Assembly: GCA_937983015.1 (NCBI GenBank)
Contig: CALKAK010000151.1
Coordinates: 1 to 20,012, forward strand
Source: an uncultured Bacillaceae bacterium
Lineage (GTDB): Bacteria > Bacillota > Bacilli > Bacillales > Caldibacillaceae
DNA length: 20,012 nt
Direction: 5' to 3'
This document shows, in pieces, positions 13,256 to 20,012 of the stretch. Numbering within the stretch: position 1 is the stretch's first letter; the number at the start of each line of letters is the position of its first letter. A program made the position numbers and the translations under genes. The notes beneath the pieces are model-generated. The model was not told the origin of the DNA and made no database searches. It worked only from the letters and a program-made list of their open reading frames with translations.

Positions 13256-13307
13256 TGATTAAGATTTTTAGAAAAGCGTTTCCCTTGATAAAATGGGAGG
13301 ATAAAAG

Positions 13308-16151
13308 ATGAATGAACAACTACAAAATTTCATCAATAAGTTACGATCGTTGAAACAAAAGATTTTCCATCCACGATTATTGAAAATCTTGCGGATCTCC
13401 TATGGCGTTATATGGAATCTGATATTAATTTCCCTGATCTCTATTTTATTGCTCGTAACCTTTGCTTTTGGAGCTGGTGCTGGTTATTTCGCCTCACTCG
13501 TAAAGGACGAAATTCCACGTTCCTATGAAAGCATGCGGCAAGACATCTATAACTACGAAGAACCTTCAGAAGTGTTTTTCGCTGGAAATGTACCGATGGG
13601 GAAACTTCGATCCGACATTATTCGCGAAGAAGTGAAACTAGAAGAAGTATCTCCATACGTCATTCAAGCTGTAATTGCCACTGAAGACCAAAACTTTTAT
13701 GAACATAAAGGAATCGTACCTAAATCCACATTACGGGCCCTGCTTCAAGCATTTACTAATGCATCGACACAAACCGGTGGCAGTACTTTGACACAACAGC
13801 TTGTTAAAAACCAGATTTTATCGAGCGAAGTCTCTTTTGAACGAAAAGCAAAGGAGATTCTCTTGGCATTAAGACTGGAAAGATTTTTCTCAAAGGAAGA
13901 AATATTGGAAGCATATTTAAATGTTTCCTCGTTCGGAAGGAACTCATCAGGACAAAATATTGCCGGTGTTCAGGCAGCGGCTCAAGGAATCTTTGGCGTG
14001 GATGCAAAAGACTTGAATTTACCACAGGCTGCCTTTATCGCCGGACTTCCACAAAGCCCGAATGGATATACTCCATTTACAAGAGATGGGGAATTGAAAA
14101 ATCCCGAGGGATTAAAACCCGGACTGGAGCGGATGAGAACCGTTTTATCCCGCATGCACGAAATGGGTTTCATCACGGAGAAGGAATACGATGAAGCGCT
14201 CAATTACGATATCGTTGCTGACTTCATCCCGCCACAAAAAACGCTTATCCAAGAGTATCCATTTTTAAGTATGGAAGTGGAAAAAAGAACAAAAGAGATT
14301 CTCGCTAAATTAATGTATGAAGAAGATGGTTATACAGAAGAAGATGTAAAAAATAGTGATGTTCTCCTGGAGCGTTATTATACAGAAGCAGAACGCGCCT
14401 TACGTCGAAACGGTTATCAAATCCATATTACAATCGATAAAGAAATTTACGATCGCCACCAAGAGATCGTCAAGAACTTTAACGGCTACGGTCCCGATCT
14501 ACCGGAAGAAAAAGTAGATGAGGAAACGGGAGAGACTAAAATTGTCAATGAACCGATGGAAGTCGGTATGATGCTGATCGAAAATCACACTGGGAAAATA
14601 ATCAGCTTTGTCGGTGGACGTGATTTTGAACGCGAAGAAACAAACCATGCTACCAGTGCGAAACGCTCGAACGGATCAACAATGAAACCTTTAGCCGCTT
14701 ACGGTCCTGCCATTGACCTTGGAGTGATCGCACCGGGCTCACCTATTGCCGATGTGGACCACGGTACAAGAATCAATGGAAGACCATGGCCGCAAAACTT
14801 TAATCGCCGGTACTATGGACTAACATCAGCTCGCGTTGCGTTGGCTCATTCGTATAACGTATCGGCGGTAAATGTTTATGATCGGATAATCGCAGCTGGT
14901 TACGAACCCTATTCCTATCTTGAAAAAATGGGAATGGAAAGCCTGAAAAGCCAGGAATATCGTGTGCGCTCTTTACCGCTTGGTTCTCCAAGCGTGACCG
15001 TAGAGGAAACTACCAACGCCTTTGCAACCTTTGCTAACGGCGGTCAATTTGTAGATGCCTATATGATCGAAAAAATTATCGATAAAGATGGAAATGTGAT
15101 CTATGAACATCAGCCCGAACCGGTCGAGGTCTTTTCGCCGCAAGCCGCTTATTTAACCATTGATATGATGCGTGATGTAATCAAATACGGAACGGCGAGA
15201 GGTTTACCTGGACAGATGAAATTCCGGGCAGATTGGGCCGGTAAAACCGGGACTAGCCAGTGGACCCATGATATTTGGTTTGTCGGTCTCAATCCTAACG
15301 TTACCATGGGTATTTGGATGGGATATGACACGCCGAAAACAATTCAACGGGGCTATACTTCCAGACATTTAAGTTTATGGGCACAACTGATGAACGCCAC
15401 TTATGAAATCAATCCTGACCTGATCAATCCTGGTGAAACATTTAAAATGCCTGGAGGAGTTGTAAAGAGGAGTTTTTGTGGTGTATCTGGACTTCTACCA
15501 TCTGAAGCCTGTTCATCTGCAGGTCTAGTTGTTTCTGACCTCTTTATTGCTGATTACGTACCAAAGAAGACAGATGATAGTTTAATTATAGGAAAATACG
15601 TGACGATCGGTGACAAAAAATATTTAGCATTAGAGTCGACGCCTGATGAATTCGCACATACCGGTGTCATACTCAATCCAGATTTCATCAAAGAAATCGC
15701 TCCAAATCTAACGGATTATAAACAGTTGATCCCTGACACAGAAAAATGGGCCAATGTTCTCATCCCGACCGATAAAATTGAAGAAAATGGTAAAATCCCG
15801 AGCGGGATTCCGATCAAGCTGTCCGGTAATGTCATCAGCTGGAACAAGCATGGTGAAAATGATGTCATAGGTTACCGAATTTACCGATTAATGAACGGTG
15901 AAAGGGGACAAAAAGTTGGCAGCATACCGGCAAGTGGTTCATTATCCTTTACATTACCCGGCCCTGGTCAGTATGCTCTCACCGCCGTTGATATTGCCGG
16001 CAATGAGTCACCCTTATCAAATGTTGTCACCTACGGTATCATTGACATCCCGCTCCCACCTGAGGAACCGGATGTACCTGATGAAGAAGAAGATACAACA
16101 ACTCCAGTTGAACCCGATCCCGTTGAAGAAGAAGATGAGGTAGAAAACTAA
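13308..16151 (+). CDS. class A penicillin-binding protein (PBP1A-type transglycosylase/transpeptidase)
   Basis: The protein has 947 residues and polymerises and cross-links peptidoglycan outside the membrane. A basic cytoplasmic N-terminus precedes the membrane helix at about 36-58. The glycosyltransferase domain (75-250) has the catalytic Glu126 in ATEDQNFYEHKG, GGSTLTQQLVKN at 157-168, RKAKE at 179-183 and KEEILEAYLN at 196-205. The transpeptidase domain (about 415-700) has Ser457-TMK460, Ser515-YN and Lys646-TG. The C-terminus adds a fibronectin type III-like domain (about 830-905, SWNKHGENDVIGYRIYR ... YALTAVDIAGNESPLSN) and a Pro/Glu/Asp tail of about 35 residues, making it longer than many class A PBPs. 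All catalytic residues are intact. GGGAGG lies seven bases before the ATG. It is a single-gene unit with its own promoter and terminator. Class A PBPs of this type occur near tyrS/acsA in other bacilli, but which numbered PBP it matches I cannot say. Confidence 0.95.
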   Translation: MNEQLQNFINKLRSLKQKIFHPRLLKILRISYGVIWNLILISLISILLLVTFAFGAGAGYFASLVKDEIPRSYESMRQDIYNYEEPSEVFFAGNVPMGKLRSDIIREEVKLEEVSPYVIQAVIATEDQNFYEHKGIVPKSTLRALLQAFTNASTQTGGSTLTQQLVKNQILSSEVSFERKAKEILLALRLERFFSKEEILEAYLNVSSFGRNSSGQNIAGVQAAAQGIFGVDAKDLNLPQAAFIAGLPQSPNGYTPFTRDGELKNPEGLKPGLERMRTVLSRMHEMGFITEKEYDEALNYDIVADFIPPQKTLIQEYPFLSMEVEKRTKEILAKLMYEEDGYTEEDVKNSDVLLERYYTEAERALRRNGYQIHITIDKEIYDRHQEIVKNFNGYGPDLPEEKVDEETGETKIVNEPMEVGMMLIENHTGKIISFVGGRDFEREETNHATSAKRSNGSTMKPLAAYGPAIDLGVIAPGSPIADVDHGTRINGRPWPQNFNRRYYGLTSARVALAHSYNVSAVNVYDRIIAAGYEPYSYLEKMGMESLKSQEYRVRSLPLGSPSVTVEETTNAFATFANGGQFVDAYMIEKIIDKDGNVIYEHQPEPVEVFSPQAAYLTIDMMRDVIKYGTARGLPGQMKFRADWAGKTGTSQWTHDIWFVGLNPNVTMGIWMGYDTPKTIQRGYTSRHLSLWAQLMNATYEINPDLINPGETFKMPGGVVKRSFCGVSGLLPSEACSSAGLVVSDLFIADYVPKKTDDSLIIGKYVTIGDKKYLALESTPDEFAHTGVILNPDFIKEIAPNLTDYKQLIPDTEKWANVLIPTDKIEENGKIPSGIPIKLSGNVISWNKHGENDVIGYRIYRLMNGERGQKVGSIPASGSLSFTLPGPGQYALTAVDIAGNESPLSNVVTYGIIDIPLPPEEPDVPDEEEDTTTPVEPDPVEEEDEVEN

Positions 16152-16166
16152 GCATTTGCTCGCAAG

Positions 16167-16216
16167 AAAGGGGCATCCAGAAAGTCTTGTGTTTGACTTT
16201 TGGATGCCCCTTTTCA
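16167..16216 (+). terminator. terminator of the PBP gene
   Basis: AAAGGGGCATCCA (16167-16179) pairs with TGGATGCCCCTTT (16201-16213), extended inward by AAAGTC/GACTTT past one bulged G, then TTTTC. A long, strong hairpin. The minus-strand exit has only a short T run, so it is unlikely to be the acsA terminator, which I did not find. Confidence 0.88.
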
Positions 16217-16342
16217 TATTCTAAAACCATAATTTATCTACATTCGCGTTTAACCCATCTCTGGTCCTTTAACTATTGGACAATCATTTTTCTTTACGGT
16301 TCATCTTTTCGTTTATCGTATTCTCCCTAATAGCTACCACTT

Positions 16343-18010
16343 TTAAAGATTTTTAAGTGCCCGCCTGATCAGTTTACCACTCCGGGTTTTCGGTAATTCT
16401 TTTACAATTGCGATTTCTGCAAAATGAATATTGCTTGACAACCCCTCTTTCACAAAACGATTTAAATCTTCTTTGATTGATGAAGTATCTTTACAATTCT
16501 CATTTAAAACGAGATAAGCTTTTAAACTTTCTCCCGTAATTGGATCGGGTTTTCCGATCACTCCAGCTTCCTTTACCGCCGGATGTTGCATCAACTTCCG
16601 TTCGATTTCAAATGGGCCTAGCCGTACACCTCTTGTTATGATTTCATCACTCAATCTTCCTTGATACCAAATGTATCCATCTTCATCCATATACGCCGCA
16701 TCACCGGTCAAAAAGTATCCATTCGGATGAAAATAGGAGGAATATATCTCCGGTTTCTGCCAGATCTGGCGCATCATCGCTGGCCAAGAAGGTTTAATCG
16801 CCAAATTGCCAACTTGATTCGGTGGAAGTTTATTTCCTTCATGATCTAAAATTGCGATTTTAACCCCCGGTATAGGTTTTCCCAAGGAGCCGGGACGGAT
16901 TTCGAGTGTGGGAAAATTAGCGATCATGATTCCGCCAGTTTCCGTCATCCACCACGTATCATGAATCCTTAGTCCGAGCGCATCCATCCCCCAGTCAATG
17001 ATATCAGGTGATAATTTTTCACCGACGGTCAGAATATGCCGTAACGATGACAGATCGTATTCATTAAGAATTTCATCTCCTGCCCCCATCAACATTCTTA
17101 TTGCCGTCGGAGCAGTATATAAAACATTCACACTGAACATTTCAATCGTACGATACCATTCTTCCGGACTGAAGCGGCCACCATAAATACAAATAGATGT
17201 GCCCGTCAACCATGGTGCAAACATGCCATATACGGTTCCGGTGATCCATCCAGGATCTGCCGTACACCAGTAGACATCACTTTCCTTCAGGTCGAGTACC
17301 CATCGTGCGGTGACATAGTAATGCAGCATGGCATCGTGGACATGCAAAATCCCTTTCGGCAAGCCTGTCGACCCGGACGTATATTGCAAGAGAAATCCAT
17401 CCTCACGGCTAACCCAGGTAATTGGTAAGTATTTTTCCGCCTCGTTTAATCGTTTATTAAAATCAATAAATTTTCCAGTTTCAGCGATATTCTTTCCAAC
17501 AAGAAAAACTGTCTGTAATTTTTCCAGGTCTTTTTCAGGAATTCGTTCTAACAACTCCGGGGTTGTAACAAGATAGCGAGTGCCACTATCTTGTAAACGA
17601 AAGCCTAGCGCATCTTTCATAAACGAATCAAATAATGTACCAACGATCGCCCCAATTTTCACCGCACCCAGGACCGCCATATACAACTCCGGAATCCGGG
17701 GGAGGAACATGAAAATCAAGTCCCCCTTACCAACACCATGTTCTTTAAAAACATTTCCCGCACGATTACTCCATTCCATAATTTCCTTAAACGTATATTT
17801 CTCAACGCGTTGTTCATCACGGTAAAATAATGCAACCTTATGCTTTTTCGTACCCTTTGCATGCCTGTCTATCGCTTCATATGCGATATTCACCTTTCCG
17901 GTTTCTGACCATGAAAAATATTTTTCCGCATCTTGCCATGAAAAATTTTGATACTGCTCATCATAATCGCTTAAATTGTAATGACCGGATTTAACTGGTA
18001 ACGTTTTCAA
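16343..18010 (-). CDS. acsA: acetyl-coenzyme A synthetase (AMP-forming)
   Basis: The protein has 555 residues (B. subtilis AcsA is about 570). It activates acetate with ATP and CoA through acetyl-AMP, feeding external or overflow acetate into central metabolism. ANL-superfamily motifs: YTSGSTGLPKGILHVH at 210-225, DVYWCTADPGWITGTVYG (245-262), TWWMTETGG, GYFLTGDAAYMDEDG, and the hinge/A8 region GRLSDEIITRGVRLGPFEIE. The C-terminus ends PKTRSGKLIRRAL; Lys546 is the catalytic A10 lysine and the residue acetylated by AcuA and freed by AcuC/SrtN in B. subtilis. The start is TTG, with GGGAG six bases upstream. It is divergent from acuABC. The cre site overlapping the start codon predicts CcpA repression on glucose. 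The A8 segment reads TRGVRLGP where B. subtilis has TSGERVGP-like sequence, a mild divergence. Confidence 0.95.
   Translation of the reverse strand: MKTLPVKSGHYNLSDYDEQYQNFSWQDAEKYFSWSETGKVNIAYEAIDRHAKGTKKHKVALFYRDEQRVEKYTFKEIMEWSNRAGNVFKEHGVGKGDLIFMFLPRIPELYMAVLGAVKIGAIVGTLFDSFMKDALGFRLQDSGTRYLVTTPELLERIPEKDLEKLQTVFLVGKNIAETGKFIDFNKRLNEAEKYLPITWVSREDGFLLQYTSGSTGLPKGILHVHDAMLHYYVTARWVLDLKESDVYWCTADPGWITGTVYGMFAPWLTGTSICIYGGRFSPEEWYRTIEMFSVNVLYTAPTAIRMLMGAGDEILNEYDLSSLRHILTVGEKLSPDIIDWGMDALGLRIHDTWWMTETGGIMIANFPTLEIRPGSLGKPIPGVKIAILDHEGNKLPPNQVGNLAIKPSWPAMMRQIWQKPEIYSSYFHPNGYFLTGDAAYMDEDGYIWYQGRLSDEIITRGVRLGPFEIERKLMQHPAVKEAGVIGKPDPITGESLKAYLVLNENCKDTSSIKEDLNRFVKEGLSSNIHFAEIAIVKELPKTRSGKLIRRALKNL
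17996..18009 (-). promoter_or_regulatory. cre (CcpA) site overlapping the acsA start codon
   Basis: On the minus strand TGAAAACGTTACCA matches TGWAANCGNTNWCA at 13 of 14 positions. It begins at the second base of the TTG start codon and lies about 42-55 bases after the predicted acsA transcription start. The acsA gene of B. subtilis is also repressed through a cre downstream of the transcription start, which makes this assignment convincing. Confidence 0.8.
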
Positions 18011-18057
18011 TTCGATCTCCCATCCTCCCGGGGTAATTGAAATGAAATTCTATTAAT

Positions 18058-18085
18058 ATTATCCCAGTTTCTAAAAATTAAGCAA
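18058..18085 (-). promoter_or_regulatory. probable acsA promoter
   Basis: On the minus strand GATAAT (complement of 18058-18063) preceded by TGG makes an extended -10 with 5 of 6 matches. TTGCTT lies 16 bases further upstream as a weak -35. Start of transcription near 18051, leader about 40 bases. Confidence 0.5.
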
Positions 18086-18125
18086 TAAATCCGCTCTAAT
18101 ATTGCCAAAACTCTAAATAATCATG

Positions 18126-18142
18126 AACAAATTTGTTATAAT
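18126..18142 (+). promoter_or_regulatory. acuABC extended -10 promoter with overlapping palindrome
   Basis: TGTTATAAT (18134-18142) is an extended -10 with perfect TATAAT. The -35 region is poor, in line with that class. A perfect 12-base palindrome AACAAATTTGTT (18126-18137) overlaps it and could be an operator, though it matches no repressor site I know. Transcription should start near 18149, about 30 bases before the TTG start of acuA. Confidence 0.55.
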
Positions 18143-18179
18143 TAAATTATGCAAATCACATGGTTTTGGTGGTGAGGGA

Positions 18180-18812
18180 TTGGAACACAAAAAAACTTAC
18201 CATAAAAAAGTTTTGGAGACGAAAAAAGGGACGATTATCATCGAAGGCCCGATCACTCCAGATTCATTGCAAAAATTCTCATTTCATGAGGGCCTTGTCG
18301 CTTTCCGACCGCCTGTAGAACAAAAAAAGGCATTAGTAGAAATCGCTGGCTTCCCGGAAGGAAGAGTCATCGTCGCAAGAGATGGTCAAACAGTAGTCGG
18401 ATATGTCACATATTTATACCCCGACCCTTTAGAGAGTTGGTCCGAAGGGAACATAGAAAATTTGCTAGAATTAGGGGCTATTGAAGTCGCTGCTCCGTAT
18501 CGAGGGCTTTCAATCGGCAAAGAGCTGCTTATTGTCTCGATGATGGATGATCATATGGAAGATTACATCATTATATCTACAGAATATTACTGGCACTGGG
18601 ATTTGAAAGGAACCGGATTAGATGTTTGGCAATATCGAAAAGTTATGGAAAAAATGATGGCTGCAGGCGGGCTTGAACCTGCTGCCACTGATGATCCGGA
18701 GATTTGTTCACACCCTGCCAACTGTTTAATGGTGCGAATCGGTAAACGTGTCGATCAAGAATCGATCGAACAATTTGATCGACTTCGTTTTCGTCGTCGT
18801 TATATGTATTGA
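18180..18812 (+). CDS. acuA: AcuA protein acetyltransferase (GNAT) acting on AcsA
   Basis: The protein has 210 residues, exactly the length I recall for B. subtilis AcuA and alignable to it from the first residue (LEHKKTYH...). It acetylates the catalytic lysine of AcsA with acetyl-CoA and so shuts acetate activation off. The GNAT acetyl-CoA site is IEVAAPYRGLSIGKELL at about 101-117 (R-G-x-x-x-G-K). Other conserved blocks are AFRPP, GYVTYLYPDPLE-WSEGN, YYWHWDLKG and the end QFDRLRFRRRYMY. An in-frame ATG at 18123 gives 229 residues, but it lies upstream of the -10 promoter element, so I use the TTG at 18180, preceded by GGTGGTGA with good spacing. First gene of acuABC, divergent from acsA. 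Confidence 0.94.
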   Translation: MEHKKTYHKKVLETKKGTIIIEGPITPDSLQKFSFHEGLVAFRPPVEQKKALVEIAGFPEGRVIVARDGQTVVGYVTYLYPDPLESWSEGNIENLLELGAIEVAAPYRGLSIGKELLIVSMMDDHMEDYIIISTEYYWHWDLKGTGLDVWQYRKVMEKMMAAGGLEPAATDDPEICSHPANCLMVRIGKRVDQESIEQFDRLRFRRRYMY

Positions 18813-18845
18813 ACCAGCAGGAGTATCACGACAAGGGGGATCATA

Positions 18846-19499
18846 ATGCTCGTTGAAGACAGGATGGTCACGGATGTACACGTACTTTCCGAAGATGATA
18901 CGATTGAAAAAGCAATACAAATCATGCAAAAATACAATATTCGCCATCTTCCTGTTGTGAATAAAGAAAAGAAATGTATCGGTATCGTCACCGATCGCGA
19001 TATACGTTCCGCGGTCCCGTCTATTTTTTCTACCGATGAGCATCAGGAAATATTTTACAAATACGTAAAAGAAATAATGACAAAAGAAGTCATCACCTGC
19101 CATCCACTGGATTATGTCGAGGATATTGCCCGTTTGTTTTACCAGCATAATATCGGCTGTCTGCCTGTGGAAAAAAATGAACGTCTTGTGGGAATTTTGA
19201 CACAGACAGACGTATTACAAACATTTATCGAATTGACCGCAGCGAATAAGCCCGGGAGCAAAATCGAAATCATCTTTGACGGTAAAAGCAAGACGATCAC
19301 GGATATTATCAAAATTCTCACAGATTTAAATGTACATATTCACAATTTGCTCATCTACCAGGATCGTCAAAATCCCGATACAACCATTCTCGCCATTCGC
19401 TTAAATACTATTAATCCATTACCGGCCATTTCGACACTACAAAGACATGGTTATCTAGTGAAAATTCCCCTTTCATCAGGAGATGCCAATGGCCAATAA
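18846..19499 (+). CDS. acuB: AcuB, CBS-pair protein of the acetoin/acetate utilisation operon
   Basis: The protein has 217 residues. Two CBS domains (about 6-62 with HLPVVNKEKKCIGIVTDRDI, and about 78-135 with IGCLPVEKNERLVGILTQTDVL) form a Bateman module that usually binds adenine nucleotides. An ACT-like C-terminal region (140-215, GSKIEIIFDG ... LNTINPLPAISTLQRHGY) completes it, as in B. subtilis AcuB. The biochemical role is not established; its place between the AcsA acetylase and deacetylase genes suggests it senses energy state or ligand for that switch (inference). AAGGGGGATC lies at correct distance before the ATG. It starts 33 bases after acuA, and its last 11 bases overlap acuC. 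Confidence 0.93.
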   Translation: MLVEDRMVTDVHVLSEDDTIEKAIQIMQKYNIRHLPVVNKEKKCIGIVTDRDIRSAVPSIFSTDEHQEIFYKYVKEIMTKEVITCHPLDYVEDIARLFYQHNIGCLPVEKNERLVGILTQTDVLQTFIELTAANKPGSKIEIIFDGKSKTITDIIKILTDLNVHIHNLLIYQDRQNPDTTILAIRLNTINPLPAISTLQRHGYLVKIPLSSGDANGQ

Positions 19500-20012
19500 A
19501 GCGGTTTTCATTTACTCCGATGAACTGCTAAACTATCGTTTTCCTGGCCGGCATCCTTTTAATCAAAAACGCATTCAACTAACACTGGATTTATTGAAAA
19601 CGCTCAACGCTATCAAAGATGAACAGATCATCCCCCCACGTATAGCCAGTGATGAAGAATTATCGCTCGTTCATGATGAACGTTTCATCAATACTGTGAA
19701 AAAGGCCGAGAATGGACAAATAAACGTTGATCAATTATTTAGCTATGGGTTAGGAACTGAGGATACACCGGTTTTTCCCAAAATTCACGAGGCAAGTGCT
19801 CGTGTTGTCGGTGGTACATTGGTCGCGGCAGAATATGTGATGGAAGGAAAAGCAAATCACGCCCTTCATCTCGGCGGTGGACTCCATCATAGTCTACAAG
19901 GAAGAGCATCCGGTTTTTGTATATACAATGATTGTGCTGTGGCAATCCGCTGGATCGTCGATCGCTACGATGCGAAAGTGCTTTATATCGATACAGACGC
20001 CCATCATGGAGA
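19489..20012 (+). CDS. acuC: AcuC, class I histone-deacetylase-like protein deacetylase (5' part only)
   Basis: The first 174 codons are present; the gene runs off the window end. The start ATG lies inside the end of acuB (11-base overlap), with AGGAG six bases upstream, a translational-coupling layout. The arginase/deacetylase fold is clear: RHPFNQKRIQLTLDLL near the N-terminus, HALHLGGGLHHSLQ with the paired catalytic histidines, GFCIYNDCAVAI, and YIDTDAHHG, which supplies the Asp and His zinc ligands of the D-x-H motif. AcuC removes the acetyl group placed by AcuA on the AcsA lysine and restores activity. No frame disruption is seen up to the edge. Confidence 0.94.
   Translation, partial: MANKAVFIYSDELLNYRFPGRHPFNQKRIQLTLDLLKTLNAIKDEQIIPPRIASDEELSLVHDERFINTVKKAENGQINVDQLFSYGLGTEDTPVFPKIHEASARVVGGTLVAAEYVMEGKANHALHLGGGLHHSLQGRASGFCIYNDCAVAIRWIVDRYDAKVLYIDTDAHHG

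Noticed and set aside
13271..13284. cre-like GAAAAGCGTTTCCC upstream of the PBP gene
   Set aside because: Only about 10 of 14 positions match and both outer TG/CA ends are lost.
16217..16342. Possible terminator for acsA
   Set aside because: Only a 4-base GTCC/GGAC pairing was found, with no convincing T run on the minus strand.

Overview
The window reads as chromosome of a low-GC, endospore-forming-type Bacillota, most likely a member of the Bacillaceae. The evidence is the acsA / acuABC arrangement, a T-box-controlled tyrS, TTG starts with strong GGAGG-type ribosome binding sites, CcpA (cre) sites and class D sortase substrates. No RNA gene, insertion sequence, CRISPR array or phage gene was seen. 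No species can be named from the sequence alone.

Left part (1-6862): an accessory cell-surface locus. A minus-strand four-gene operon (3094 down to 205) encodes two DUF6230-like exported proteins (one with a C-terminal LPKTA sorting signal, one without), a four-helix DUF6114-like membrane protein, and a membrane-anchored protein with four cysteines and a very acidic tail. Upstream, on the same strand but with its own terminator, is a 565-residue collagen-like surface protein. It has a DUF6801-like head, a DUF5011-type Ig-like domain, three copies of a 46-residue module separated by Gly-X-Y repeats, and an LPNTA sorting signal. A divergent LuxR-type regulator with a GAF-like region (5381-6862) has a textbook promoter and is the obvious candidate controller. 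DUF6230 and DUF6114 are families I know as an adjacent gene pair in actinobacteria, so this looks like a little-described surface system shared across phyla. It is the most novel part of the window.

Middle part (6863-11509): a 36-codon basic small protein gene with its own terminator; a MATE-family efflux gene destroyed by at least five frameshifts and two stop codons but still carrying an intact-looking promoter; a membrane-anchored, repeat-rich acidic protein of unknown role; an endonuclease III-related DNA glycosylase whose catalytic lysine position holds Glu; and a TSUP (TauE/SafE) family permease.

Right part (11528-20012): conserved housekeeping and central carbon genes. tyrS is preceded by a T-box leader with a UAC specifier. 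Next is a large class A penicillin-binding protein with a fibronectin-like domain and an acidic tail. Then come divergent acsA (acetyl-CoA synthetase) and acuA-acuB-acuC (the last cut by the window end). AcuA acetylates and AcuC deacetylates AcsA in Bacillus subtilis, and the target-lysine motif is present in this AcsA, so the block is an acetate-activation enzyme together with its post-translational switch. A near-perfect cre site overlaps the acsA start codon, which fits carbon catabolite repression by CcpA.
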